Assembly: GCF_014898055.3 (NCBI RefSeq)
Contig: NW_023605305.1
Span: forward strand, 110,518,734-110,582,733
Direction of reading: 5' to 3'
Length of the DNA: 64,000 nt
Source: Talpa occidentalis
Taxonomy: Eukaryota; Chordata; Mammalia; Eulipotyphla; Talpidae
Shown: piece after piece, positions 33,230 to 44,541 of the stretch
Numbering within the stretch: the stretch's first letter is position 1
Layout of the letters: each line of letters starts with the position of its first letter
Position numbers and translations under genes: made by a program
The notes under the pieces: model-generated
The model's input: only the letters and a program-made list of their open reading frames with translations
Databases searched by the model: none
Told to the model about the DNA's origin: nothing

Positions 33230-35370
33230 AGTAGGGACTTACCCAGATGATTCCTGGGGAGCAGCCTGTGCCTGAGACCACATATTCCAGGGAACTCTCT
33301 CTATGACTTTGTTTTGAACAACAGGGCAGTGCTTGGCTAAGGCCCAGACTCAACCTTGATCAGTGCCTGTTTGAGATGCCTTAGGGCCCTTTAGATAGAA
33401 TCTAGGGGAAAAAAGACATACATCTTATATAGATTAAGTGATTCTTTCTGGAATTAGGGTTTCCCACTTGCAAGTGATGCATGCAATTATAAACAAGCCC
33501 TTTGAAGATCATTTTCAGATCATGAATAATCACCTCTAGAAAGAATGAAAAATAAAACATATTTGATGCTATAATTACTTCCTCTCCTCCCATCTCCCGT
33601 CTCTCTTTTTTTTCTGTGGCTTGGGATAAAATTTCCAGTGCCAGGCTTATGTACAACTTTGAACAACATCTATGGAAGAAGAACTTCCAATGCCTTGGAA
33701 AACACCATCAGATAACACAAAAGGTGGTTCCGGGGAGGCCAGGATGCTGACATTAAAAACCAATGTGAGGAATTTGAATAAAGTCATTTCATGGACTGTG
33801 CAAATGGAATTTTTTTTCTAAAATTGTATATTATGTATGATGTGTTTGAAAAATATTCTTCCAATTAAATTTTTTATTGTAAGGACACTTAACTCTATCA
33901 CCTACTGACACCCTTGTTTATATATTAAAATTGGGGAAAGTGCTCCTGGGGGACATTGAACCCTGGCAACTGGGAACTGTAAGGAACATGGACAATAGAT
34001 CTTTTCCCTGCTTCCCATATCTGCCCTCGCCCGGACCTGCCTACCGAGCCTTTCTGGTCACATCATAGGAAAAATGGTTCCTATTCTGTGTAAAAGAAAA
34101 GAAATTTAAAAAGAAAAGTGGTTCCCCACCATTTCTGAGTTTTCACATCTTACTGGGTTTAGGATTTTTCCTCCCCTGGCTGGGACTAGAATTCCTGAGC
34201 TTCTCTTCAGAATTTCCAAGGAAGAGAATCAGACTTGGCAGGTTAGGTCAGGGGGTCACCCCCCCAACCCCACCCCCTCAAGCTGTTGGCTAGAGCTCAG
34301 AGTAGAGGTGTGGCTGCAGGGCCTCCTCCCCTGCCATGTGGCTGGCAACACAGCCCATACTCAGGGACGAGCATTTGCACTGAATTTGGTATGAGGTGGG
34401 AGTTTTTGAGCCACATCTGAGGGACATTAAACTGGTAATAATGTCAGGACTGATTACAGTGGTGAGAAGACTGATTTACTAGAACTTCTGTTAATAGGGT
34501 GGGGGAGAGATCCCTCAAGAGTTTTCTAATAATAGGTTGTAGTGGCCAGGAAGGGAGCTGCCTTTTCAGTAACTGTCGCCTCAGAGCAAGAGAAGCAGGT
34601 GGTATAAAGGGGAGAAGGGAAAGCCAAGGGAGGGCTTTTCAGGGAGGTGAGAATTCCTGTAAGGTTTGGGGGAAGGCCCATACTCAGCCTTGGGCCTGGC
34701 CCTTGTCTCACAGGGATCCTGGAAACTCCTGGCTTCTCGAATGGCGCAGAATCTAGCTAGTAAGCAAATCTCACGGCCTGGGGCACACGTTGAGGCAGCC
34801 CAGCTTTACCTCTGCTGGAAGGTATTTGTCTTGGGGCAAGGCAAGTAAGCCTTGAGTCACTGACAGGACAGCCCAGTGACACAGCTGAAATGAAACGTGA
34901 GAGAAACCCTTGAGTCATCTTGGCTGGTGGTGTCTGCTGAATTTGAGGATGTAGATATAAACAGCCACACACACCTCCACACTCCTCATACACGGGCGCA
35001 GGCCCACGGGGGGTCAGGCGGTGACTCAGAAGTTAGCGCCATGGATAACCTGCTGACTCATGGTTTTACATTCCTTGCTTCCCCCCTCAGAGGCTGGAGG
35101 CTTCTCTCTGGTCTGGTTTTTCCAGGTGCTATCCCTAGTTCTCCAGGTCAGCGAGCCTCTGGGCCTCTGTGGTCTGGAGTCCAGACAGATGAGGTCCTCA
35201 GCCCCCTGCTTAGTTTGCTCACTGGAATGTCTGTCCCATCAGCATTTCCATTTCTAATCATTCATACAACAAATATTTAATCAGTGTCCACACTGTGCTG
35301 GCTTCCTGCTGGGTGCTGGGGACCGACCTCCTGGATTCACCCTGAGACTATAACCACCTTAGGGTTCTAT
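33230..35370. other. Mostly unassigned DNA
   Basis: No gene recognised. C/G runs at 34247-34283, AT-rich stretch at 33800-33930. Overlapping frames at 34.5-35.3 kb (up to 127 codons) show no domain and compete across frames. Confidence 0.35.
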
Positions 35371-35374
35371 ATTC

Positions 35375-35545
35375 AGCCTTTTAATCACAATGAATCGACT
35401 GCTCATCAGGTTGTAGTATCATCACCATCCTTTGACACACCAGGAACCTGAGGCTCAGAGAGCTGAAATCCCTTCTGTCACAGCTTACAAGAGACAGCCC
35501 TGGTTCACCCCAGAACCTTCTACTCCCAATAACTGCCGTATTCTC
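35375..35545 (-). repeat. MIR SINE, antisense
   Basis: ATCATCACCATCCTTTGACA, GGAACCTGAGGCTCAGAGAG, CCTTCTGTCACAGCTTACAA and CCCCAGAACCTTCTACTC run in the antisense MIR core order. Confidence 0.8.
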
Positions 35546-35686
35546 CCAGCGCCAGGGCGGGATCTTGGCCTTCTCAGAGGCATCTTCATTTGAGATTGGG
35601 GACTGTCTAGTTTCTAGACAGAAACCTTCTAGTTTCTCCGAGGCACAGGCTGGCAGTGGAATGAAGAGAAGCTGGGTTCAGGTGGA

Positions 35687-35702
35687 GCACGTGGGGGCGC
35701 TA
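35687..35702 (+). promoter_or_regulatory. CTCF-type binding motif
   Basis: GCACGTGGGGGCGCTA matches 13 of 16 positions of the CTCF core CCACCAGGGGGCGCTA and has the GGGGGCGCTA half without mismatch. It reads forward on the plus strand, the same direction as the 4.29-kb site. CpGs within and beside it are retained. It also contains an E-box CACGTG. Binding is inferred. Confidence 0.55.
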
Positions 35703-35871
35703 CGAGAGTGGAGATTTCAGTGTCGTGTGAGCCTTTGGCAAAGCTGTGGGAGAACAGAATTTGTCTTTGGGCTCCAACCCTTTCAGCAATATCTTCTCCT
35801 GGTCCTGGTTTTGTGGGCCCCACTCTGTGGCCCCATCAAGAATGGAACAGAAAGGTGCTAGAGTCCTAGTC

Positions 35872-36020
35872 ACCTGCAGCTGAGTTAGAAGAGGTCTCAG
35901 AGGTCAGCTGGTCCAATGTCTTCATGTTACAAAGAGTGAGAGACAGAGGTGCTTGTGTGACATTCCTGACATGGGCATTTGAACTCAGGCCTCCTTTCTG
36001 TCCAGTGCTCTTTCTCTGAT
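35872..36020 (-). repeat. MIR/MIR3-type SINE, antisense
   Basis: AGAGGTCAGCTGGTCCAATG, TTACAAAGAGTGAGAGACAG, GGGCATTTGAACTCAGGCCT and CTGTCCAGTGCTCTTTC follow the antisense MIR order. Confidence 0.75.
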
Positions 36021-36375
36021 TCTGCCTTTCAGCACTGGGAACAAAATTACAGGCAACTCAAGAATCTACACATTGGGCATGAAACACAAGGGAGCTTTTA
36101 TCTGTCAGAGGCTGCACAGCCAGCCCCTCCTTCTGCAGACTTCCCCTCTGCAAGGAACCTGTGCTGCTTTTTCTATGCCAGGTCCCTTGGGGCCTGTCCT
36201 CTACTGTATTTTATTTATGTTGTCGTATATTATAAAGAGTATATTATAAAGACTCTACCGCCTAAGAGTTCGTTTCTAACAATGGCATCTGAGAGTGGAA
36301 AGTTTAACGGTCAGTTTGGCTGGAAGAACAAGCATTGTATTCATCTGCAGATGTCGGCTCTCTTGGCTCTGATAG

Positions 36376-36376
<1 letters not shown>

Positions 36377-36415
<39 letters not shown>
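36377..36415. repeat. (TG)n microsatellite
   Basis: About 39 bp of perfect TG repeat. Frames through it code Cys-Val repeats and are artefacts. Confidence 0.97.
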
Positions 36416-36416
<1 letters not shown>

Positions 36417-36639
36417 GCAGAAAAACCTGGGTTGGGTGGACTACACATGTCAGTGTCTTTGTAAAGGACACTTTCTCCAGGAGAAGCATCTCACAGTGGG
36501 TCCTCAGCTTTCTTTCACTGACTGTGAGCTAACTTCTCCTTCCCAAGTCCCCCTGGACTCTGCTGTGATGTGGCAGTTGTGATGTCAACACACCTCATTG
36601 CTGAAATCGAATAGAGTCCTGGGTTGTGTCTCTCAAGCA

Positions 36640-36770
36640 GAGAGACTTGAGAGAAGACACCTAACAGTTCTGATCTTGATTTCCCTGCTTGTAAAATGGG
36701 TGACCTTTGGCTCCCACACCAAGGACCATGTTAGAAAAGGTGAATTCTAAGGCCTCATGTGTGACAAGGC
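36640..36770 (+). repeat. Possible MIR fragment, sense
   Basis: GATTTCCCTGCTTGTAAAAT and GGGTGACCTTTGG resemble the CTCATCTGTAAAATGGG segment of MIR. Weakly supported outside that word. Confidence 0.45.
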
Positions 36771-36939
36771 AGTGTCACCTTTAGTAACCTGAGGAGAGTT
36801 GGTGGCTAGTGTTTGCCTGAGAAGCTAAAAACACTTTCCCCTCAAGTAAACCCCACAAGCATCTCTTTGATGCACACACATTTGTCAAAAAAATCTTTCT
36901 CTTTCTGAGCTCCAAGTTGCGGGGAGATGGTTGGGTGAT

Positions 36940-37165
36940 GTCTGCAGCGGGCAATGGGCCAGAGTGGTGGGAAACGCGGCCCAGAGTGTCCCAGTCCAAT
37001 TTACCAATGGCCCTGAGACTTCGGGCAGGATATTTAACTTCAGTGATGAGAGGATCTTCCCATTCTTCAGCATTTACTGGGCTGCTCTGAGGGTTAAATG
37101 AGATGACGCTTGTGGATCATTTAGCCCAGTGCCCAGTGCATAAATGTTGCCTATTAAATTGACAT
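36940..37165 (+). repeat. MIR SINE, sense
   Basis: GACTTCGGGCAGGATATTTA, TCTTCCCATTCTTCAGCATT, CTCTGAGGGTTAAATGAGAT, TTTAGCCCAGTGCCCAGTGC and ATAAATGTTGCCTATTAAAT match the MIR core and 3' end in order. Confidence 0.85.
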
Positions 37166-37609
37166 GATTTTTAAGGACCTTTGTTTTAAGACTATTTTTA
37201 GATTGTTAATGAGGCAATAACTTTATAGGAGCCTCCCTAAAGAGGCAAGCATATCCCTGGTTGCTCCTAAATTTCTCCAGTTGGCTGGGAATGGCTCCGA
37301 TTTCGAAAGGGGAGGCTCTGCCCAGCAGGAATTCCCTCAGCAAAAGGCCCACGTGCGACTGACTTACTGTCAGTTCCCTCCTTTTCCGTGGCGTCTTAAT
37401 CTAGAATTTGGTAACTTGGTGTATTGTTGGACCTGGTCTGAGAATGAGAGAAAACGGCTAGTTTTCAGATTGCCAAAGGGTCCTGGCACATCCTCTGCTG
37501 GGACAGCTTCTCCTTTCTCAATCACTTAATCTTTAAGAGGATTTTTTTTCAGGCGAGAGGGTACAAAGTCATCTGAGCTGTCATAGCAAATATCCCAATG
37601 CAAAGGTTT

Positions 37610-38045
37610 CCTTCTCTGTGCACTCATCACCCTCCTCTTCTGCCACTATTAAGCGCCTGCTGCATGCAGTGCATGGAGGCCCTGTCCAGCTGAATCTCTC
37701 TCACCCTCCCCGTGAATTGTGCACTCACTGTGCTGCTCTTTGTTTCCTGAGTGTGCTGTGCCCTCTCTCACCTGTGAGCCCTTGGGCATCCTGGTCCCCC
37801 TTCCTTCTGAACTGCTCATCCTTGGTCTCAGTCCAGTACCCTACACCTGGGTAGATGTTGCTGAGCTCTCGCATCTGGACTGGCCTCCTACGGGCTTCTG
37901 GTATTGCTCATGGCCCCGACACACCCAGTACTCACGCTCTGCTTTCCCATCTGTCTGCCCAGCTAGACTGAGCATCTTGGGGGCAGGGGCTGTATATTTC
38001 ATTCCTTCTTATATCCCTGAGCCCAGCACAGACCTAGCATGGAGT
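37610..38045 (+). repeat. L2 LINE 3' region, sense
   Basis: CTAGACTGAGCATCTTGGGG, GCAGGGGCTGTATATTTCAT, TATATCCCTGAGCCCAGCAC and AGACCTAGCATGGAGTAC match the L2 terminal region, with the pyrimidine-rich L2 text upstream. The 155-codon frame at 37719-38186 lies largely in it and is rejected as a gene. Confidence 0.75.
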
Positions 38046-38699
38046 ACACATCTGAAGGAACAATCAAATCTGCTTTCACGCTGTCTCCCACTAAAGATGG
38101 CTCGCTCCTTGGTGGTGGGGGGGGGTGTGTCATCTTCACACCCCCGATGGGCAGTGCCTGGCTCATGGAACTTCTCAGGGTGCTGACTGATAGCATCAAC
38201 CCCTCGGCCCCGTCACGGGGAGCTCCAAAGCTGTGTTTTACTGAGCAATCATGTGTCTCTTTTCAGTATCAGAGGACTGGCAAGCTGGAAGCAGCTCAGC
38301 GGCTCGGCTCTGCTCCTCACGGAGCGCGTCAGACCCTTCACAGCTCCCGGCAGGTGGTCTTACGTGTCTCTCCCCTTCTCTCTTCACTTCCACTCACCCA
38401 TGACACCCCCACCCAGCCGGACCATTATAGGCAATTAATATAATGTTTCTGGGCTTCTCTTCAGGCTGAGATTCTGGCTGTACTTAACAGGCATGGTGCC
38501 GTCCAGGGTCAGGCCTGCAGCGCCAGCGCGTGTTCTCCCGGTCTGGCGGCCGAGGGCCTGACTCTTCCTCTGATTCCATCGATATGCTGAGCATCCAGGT
38601 CAAGGGGAGTCGCCCCATGGGTTTCTGGCCCATTTATTAAAAATGTGGAACGACTTAAGTTCTCGCTGCTCTGACTGGAAGTCGTTGAACACATGTTGT

Positions 38700-39060
38700 T
38701 TCCAGCAGGCTCTGGGGCTGCGAGGTCAAGTTTCAGATGCGGTTAATTCAGTGTAAAGGTGAGCCTGCCAGGTCTGGAATAAAGAGGAACTGACAGCTGA
38801 TTTATGATGTGGCTTTTAAGCAAATCACTCCTCAAGCCCGACTCATTTCATTATGGAAGAGGCTAGATTTGTATTAACATGTCATCCTTGGACAGTGGAC
38901 GCTGCGCCCGTAGCCAGCGGTTTTGGGAAAGAAATGGGGTTTCAGTGATTCCAGAAACCACCTCCTTGCTGCTGTTCAGGTCCCTCCCTCATCTACGACA
39001 AGACCCTGCGGGTGCCTGCGGGCCGGTGAGTGTGCAGAAATAGCTCGGTGAGGTCCCAGA
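38700..39060. promoter_or_regulatory. Candidate conserved non-coding element
   Basis: Repeat-free, CpG-retaining DNA with homeodomain-like GGTTAATTCA (38738-38747), GATTTATGATGTGG and GTATTAACATG. It abuts a possible 46-nt exon at 38980-39025. It stands out from flanking text by composition only. Confidence 0.3.
38980..39025 (+). other. Possible small exon between good splice sites
   Basis: A pyrimidine-rich acceptor (CTTGCTGCTGTTCAG) precedes, and CGGTGAGTG follows. The 46-nt interval is open in a frame reading PSLIYDKTLRVPAG. I recognise no family. Such pairs also arise by chance, so this is a candidate only. Confidence 0.2.
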
Positions 39061-40240
39061 ACCGGGGCTGGGGCGACCCGGTGTGGGAACTACCCCAGCT
39101 GCCCCCCGTGTCTGTGGCCTGCTGTAGCTTTCTGCCCCAGGGGGAGTGTGATCAGGAATAGTGACAGGTCAGGAGATGAAGGTGCTCTGTGCTTTGGGAA
39201 CAATGCCCGCCTGGGAGTGTTTACAGGGATCCCGTCCTTAACGAGGCTTCAGTTTACTGTGTCCTCTGTGGGCAGTGGAAAGCCCGCGTTAGTGTTGAGT
39301 AAACAGAGAATGTGACTAAAACCTCAAGGGGCCCCGGAGGGTCTGACTTCCAGGTATTCACATCTAATGAGAGACCATCTTGGTTTTCTTTGTCCTCTCC
39401 GGTGCAAATATGAAATGGAACATTCTGTCACCACCCCAGGGTGGCACCCTGCCCTGGGGCCCCATGGGGCCCTGCATGTGGCCAGGTAGGGAGTGGCCCT
39501 CGGGACTGAGACTCGTGCTTTCCCGGGTCTTCCCGTCTCAGGCCCAATAACAATGAGTCAGCGCCAGAGAAAGTGGAGTCATTTCTAAATCCCAGACGCC
39601 TGCTGCGGGGTCCTCATTAGTGGTCAGTCCGGGCGGGAGCTGGCGGGAGCCGTGAGGGAGCCATCTGCGTGGGCGAGTGGGTGAGTCTCAGCGCCAGGGA
39701 CCCTGAACACAGAGGTGAAAACGGAAGAAAACCTCACGGGGGTGATGGTGTCAATTTCGCTGGGGGTCAGCACGCTCATGTCCCGGATTTCTGGGCTGGG
39801 CTCTGCTCTGTCAGATCCAGACTGATGTGTAATAGAAGGTGGCTGACCTGGTGGGCAGCTCCCACTCTGGGCGTCTGCAGACAAGCTGTCTGCTAGCTCC
39901 GGAGCCGTGAGCCAGAGATGCCAGCCTCTCCTGGCTGGGCAGGTGGCAACTGGGCTTTGGAACGACAGTCCAAAAAAGGAGAACTTATGAATAAGGAAGG
40001 AAACCAGTCTCCTCTGCAGCATCAAAAAATATGTTTTTGACCTGAAGTCCTCATGCTGCTATTTCCTGGCAAACTTGTCAAAATTTAGTAAATATACAAT
40101 CGCCCCATGTTTTTCTGTCGTTTCCTACCCTACCTGCTGGACGCCTGCAGCAAGCTGTTTATACTTCTCAGGTTGCACGCAACACTCAATGCCCAGTATT
40201 TGGGGCATTTATACATACATCTGTGTCTTCAGTGTGGCTT
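39060..40240. other. GC-rich unassigned DNA
   Basis: GC-rich with scattered CpG (39.0-39.9 kb) but no CpG island by eye. A 133-codon minus frame (39624-40025) has no domain and no start or splice support. No repeat named. Confidence 0.35.
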
Positions 40241-40249
40241 GATTGAAAG

Positions 40250-40460
40250 TGTTTGACTATTGGGGCCAGCCAGACTTAAACTTGGATCCAAATTAAACTT
40301 TTCAGTGGCTGTGTAAGCTTGAGAAATCTACTTAACTTTCCCTACATTGGTTTTCCTTCTCTGTAAGACAGAGACATTCTCTATTCCGGGCTGGAGTGAG
40401 GATTGAATGGGGCAGTGCATAATGTAGTATGTAGTGGGGGGTGTGGTGGAGGGCAGGTTA
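40250..40460 (+). repeat. MIR SINE, sense
   Basis: GGCCAGCCAGACTTAAACTT, TGTGTAAGCTTGAGAAATCT, ACTTAACTTTCCCTACATTG, CTTCTCTGTAAGACAGAGAC and GGAGTGAGGATTGAATGGGG follow the sense MIR order over about 180 bp. Confidence 0.85.
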
Positions 40461-40903
40461 TACTGTGTTAACACCCGTTCTCTCTCCACCCGACTGACAG
40501 TATCTTCCTTAAAAACAATGTCATATTTATTTCTGTGCCATTGGTTTGTACAGAGTAGATATTCTAATGGCTAATAAATGAACTCATTTTATGATTAAGG
40601 TAAAGTGGAGTGAGAAACAGACCCAAGAGCAGGTGCAAGGAACATCTAATTGGACCAGAGCTTCCCCATTCAAAAGGTGGTGCAAGGACGAGGGCATCAG
40701 AGAATGCATGAAAAGGGCAGACTCTCAGGCTGCATCTTGAAATTCCTGGCCCAGGACATGCATTAGTGCTGGACTAGAATGTTATGTCCATAGCCCTATA
40801 CTAAATAAATAAACAAAGGAGTAAGATAGGACAGTTGGAAGAATAATTTACTGGGATAGCAGTGGTTTTATTTTAAGAGGAAAGTCTGTTAAAATGAAAT
40901 GTA

Positions 40904-41166
40904 GGGCCTCCCCTGATGGCACAGCAATTGAGCGCTGGGCTGCGAAGCTGCCTGCAGCCTCTGTAGTGCCGGTTCGATCCCCGGCTGCCGGCGAGGGTCC
41001 CACATGGCGTGGCAGACCTCTCCTGCCGCCCGCTGCTCCCCTCAGCAGTGTACTTCGGTCCTTCTGCCTGTTCTGCTCCCCGCTCTGGCTCTGGTGAATT
41101 CTCTCACCCTCCTGTGCTTCTGACTGTACCCAGTGCTTGTATAAATAAATCTTAAAAAAAAAAAAA
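40904..41166 (+). mobile_element. tRNA-derived SINE, copy 9 (forward; subfamily with copy 4)
   Basis: Forward copy: head GGGCCTCCCCTGATGGCACA, A box TGGCACAGCAA, B box GGTTCGATCCC, body CAGACCTCTCCTGCCGCC and CTGCTCCCCTCAGCAGTGTA, tail TGTACCCAGTGCTTGTATAA, then A-rich. Flanks AAAATGAAATGTA (left) and AAAACGAAATGTA (right) are a duplication with one mismatch. Shares diagnostic changes with copy 4. Confidence 0.95.
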
Positions 41167-41169
41167 CGA

Positions 41170-42145
41170 AATGTAGTACTGAGCATTCTACTTCCAGTTG
41201 CATTCTGACTCTGGTCCCAGCATCCCTGTCCCTGCTTGTGAGTTCATGGCCACAGGCGCTGCCCCACCTCCAACCCCTGCCAGGACTCCCTTTTATGCTG
41301 AGTCTCCCGTGGCCATCCCTCATGCCTGCGCTGTGCCCTCAGGTGGCTGAGATGGCCCTGGTGGTCACCTACTCTCCCCAGCTGTCCGTGAGTCTATTTG
41401 TTACTTGTGTGTCCCCACATGTGGCCACGGCCCAGAATATCCTTGGCCGCTGTGGTTGACTGTCTGACTGTGAGTGCCAAGCGTGGGGATCCTGCTCTGC
41501 TCGCCACAGAGCACCCACTGTTCCTACCTGGATCGCTGCCCTAAATTTGGGTTCATCTAAGAATCTGGCACTTGCATTTGCTTTCCGACTGTGTGCACCT
41601 GGGGAGCAGCACGGAGACCACTTCTCCAGACACAGGGTGCCTCTGGGGCTGTCTGTCCCAGAACAAGCTATGTGGGATCTGCCTTGTTCTTGCCTCTTGG
41701 ATTTATGCTTGGCAAGTAAGGCCCCCACCTGAGGTCTAAACTGGCTGCTGTTGGTGCACCCTGTTCCGTGATGGTGGCAGGAGCAAGATCACGGGCACCT
41801 GTCCATTCTACCTGCAGACGTATCTCAAGTCACACGCTGCCCAGCTCCCACCTCGTGGCCACAGCACCTCCTAACCAGCTCCTTGCACTCTCCTCAGTCA
41901 GTCAGTCCTTCCATGTCTTCCCGCTGCATCACGCTCTGGCCCCTTCCTGGGCCCCCAGGGAGCTGCCTGTCCCTGCCCAGGCCCCCCTCGCGTCTTCTGC
42001 GCCCTGTGGTCTCTAACCACGAAGGTCTTCTGCTCCCTTACCCGGCTTCAGGCCTTGCTGCTCTTCTCCGTCCCCCTCACAGGAATTCTCTGCAGCGAGA
42101 CTGTCTCCTCTTCGGAACTGACTCAGAATTCCCTCTGCTCCTTTC
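41170..42145. other. Unassigned GC-rich DNA
   Basis: No gene recognised. The longest frame in the window (189 codons, 41883-42452 plus) starts here. It is Ser/Pro/Leu-rich, overlaps other open frames, runs into DNA-transposon-like text, and shows no domain. I judge it non-coding. Confidence 0.4.
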
Positions 42146-42149
42146 CCCC

Positions 42150-42275
42150 ATGACAAGGCTGGCCCAGGTTAAATACATGGGTCTCTGGGATTTTCTTCTA
42201 GAAACCCCGACAGAAGTCCAGAGATCTGTATTTTTAACCATGGCTCCTGGTGACTCTGGTCCTCGGGGAAGTTGG
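42150..42275 (+). repeat. Possible MER5-type hAT fragment
   Basis: GAAGTCCAGAGATCTGTATT and TTTAACCATGGCTCCTGGTG resemble the CATCTGTATTTTTAACAAG..CCCAGGTGA text of MER5-like hAT-Charlie elements. Short and diverged. Confidence 0.4.
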
Positions 42276-42734
42276 GGAGTCACTGCCCAGGCCCAGGTAT
42301 TCCTCCACAGCATCTCCATGGCCTCTCCAGGCTCGGGGTGTATCTCACTTCAGCATCGCACCGGCCTGGCCCTGGAGCCCTCGCTGACACAGAACCCGCA
42401 ACTCTCTACAGCTTTGCTACTCAAGCAACACAAACTTCTTGAGTGTCAATGACACCTTTTCTCACATAGTCGCTCCTGCGTACATATTTGGTTGGAATTT
42501 TACTTCTTCCCTTTGGTTACATTCATTTTGGGGGAACAGTGGACTCGTTGGACTGCAGCACGATCCAGAATGGGTGGAGCAGCATCTCTGACGGTGAGAT
42601 CGGCTTGAGGACTGACTGAGCCATGAAGACCCCACCTGGAAGGGCACCGATTCTGCAGGCGGCCCCTCCACAGAGCTGCGTGGGGCCCTGTTCTAAGAGC
42701 TGCTCCAGTTCCGAGCCCCTCCATGGTGTGACTG

Positions 42735-42860
42735 CAAGCTCAGCCTCAGTTTCCCATTATTATAACAAGAAGATGAAATCCCCATCTCGTTGGGTGATTG
42801 TGAGGTCGGAGGAGATGTTATGCGCAGAGTCATTTTGTAAACTGTAAAGCGCTGAGCCAG
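42735..42860 (+). repeat. MIR SINE, sense
   Basis: GCTCAGCCTCAGTTTCCCAT, TTATAACAAGAAGATGAAAT, TTGTGAGGTCGGAGGAGATG and TTTGTAAACTGTAAAGCGCT match the second half of the MIR unit in order. Confidence 0.8.
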
Positions 42861-43194
42861 GGGAGCAATGACTCCCTTCCAGTTGGTTTTCCAGCTCACC
42901 TGCTTTTCTTCTTTCCCTCAGGGATTTCCTAACTGAGGCATGTGCCCAGAATGAACATGCCATGCTAGGAACCAAGAAAATCTACTTCCAGGCAAAGGCT
43001 ATGAAACATCAGATCCTAATTGAGAGAGAGGCGCTGGGAAGGTGACTCAGGCAGCTTCAGGGGAGCGGCCAGTTCAGACAAGAGACTTTGAAGACTCCCC
43101 AGGCCTGAAAATATCTTCAGCCAGGGGATGCCAGGAGGTGGAACAGACCCATCCTAAGCTCTGGTTGTCCTGGGAGGAATCTCAAAAGCAGGCT

Positions 43195-43520
43195 GTGATG
43201 GGAAGATGTTTAACATTACTGACAATGGACGAGGCTTTCAGATGGTAACACTTAAAGGCTGAACCAAAACAATAAAAAACAATGATAAAGGCGCTACAGC
43301 AGAAGGGGCTGTTGTCCTGTAAATGAACTCTGGGGAAAATAAGATTTTCTGATTTTGATAAGAATCTATTACAGGAGGTCCTTTTCTGAGTTCTGTCAGC
43401 TCCGGCAGGGATGGGCCAGGACATGCGAGAAGAAAGCAGCAGACTTAAAAAAATCTGAACAAACAGCCAGAGAAATAAACTTAAAACTTGCTGCAATGCA
43501 CCCACTTCGTTCGAGATTCT
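43195..43520. promoter_or_regulatory. Candidate conserved non-coding element
   Basis: Repeat-free. AAAACAATAAA and AACAATGATAAAGG (about 43266-43290) are close SOX-like and GATA/CDX-like words, followed by TAAGATTTTCTGATTTTGATAAG-type AT-rich text (split by other bases) and GCGCTACAGC. The 107-codon minus frame here (43182-43505) looks random. Regulatory use is inferred from composition. Confidence 0.28.
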
Positions 43521-44541
43521 GCCCTTAACAGCCTTCTTTTAAATGTGACTCCAGGAAATAAATTTGGAACCTGATCAATCCCATCCTTAACTCTGCCATC
43601 CTTGTCTCAGGATTATAAACATGAGATTATTGCCGTGTATTTCCTGCATGTGCCTTCCATGTGGCTGCAGGCTCCATCTCGCCAAGGCAGCCAGTAAATG
43701 CTCCCCAAGTGTCCTCCTGAGCATCCTCCAGATGGTTCCCTCTTGCAGGGGAGGGGTGGGGCACCCTAGGAAGGGACAGGGAATGTCTACACTGGGTGAG
43801 GTACCCTGTCAGGGGGAGTCAGATTTCTCCCCGTGGTAGCAAAGCCACTCTTTTCTTCATGGCTTCCTGGATGTTTAGTTGGTGTGGGGGAGCTAAGAAG
43901 GAGGGTCGGAAATGTTTGCTTTTCTTCCTTTTTTAAAATCCATTTCAATCCATCCCATTCCTGGAAAAACCACAACCCCCCTCCCCCACCCCCTGCAGTC
44001 TCCAAGTCCTTCAGTTTTGAAAAACAGTCTTCCCTGCTACCCCTTGCTTCTGCGGAGCCGTTTGAAGCAGCAATTAATACATGAGTTTGGGGCTGAGGCT
44101 TTCACGACAATGTTAGGACTCCAGGCTCCTGTGGCTTGACACTACTTAAATACACAAATTGTTGACGTTATGAATTTTCGACCATTTTCCCCTCGCTCCT
44201 GAATCTCATATGAAACTCATTTCCCAAGGAACTGACCAAGCTAGCTCTGACCTCTTGCCTCCATGGCTTAATGGCCTCCAGTATTTTTTTTTCTTGGCCT
44301 GTTATTCTTGATATTAGAAGGTGAACTGAACTTCAAAGGGCAGTGGGCCAGATGGCTTCTTTCCCTCACCAGGGACTGACTTCCTCTCATTTGCCTGCAC
44401 CCTGTGTATGGATTCAGGTTGATGTCCATTTCCCTGGGCCTCTGCCTGTTTCCAGCCCTGCACCCAGGTGTTTGGGTGCAGGGATGTAACTTGTGTTAGC
44501 TGGTCCCAATGGTGTGGAATTCAGCAAGGTCCTTGTTATTT

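Noticed and set aside
35979..36464. 161-codon plus frame
   Set aside because: It starts at the edge of an antisense MIR and its end codes a Cys-Val repeat from the (TG)n microsatellite.
37719..38186. 155-codon plus frame
   Set aside because: Mostly inside an L2 3' region.
40904..40990. tRNA gene call on SINE heads
   Set aside because: A and B boxes are present, but no intact cloverleaf or acceptor-stem pairing continues past the B box, and the text runs into the SINE body. These are SINE promoters, not tRNA genes.
41883..42452. Longest open frame (189 codons, plus)
   Set aside because: Ser/Pro/Leu-rich without a domain, overlaps other open frames, and runs through probable MER5-like DNA-transposon text. 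No splice or promoter support.
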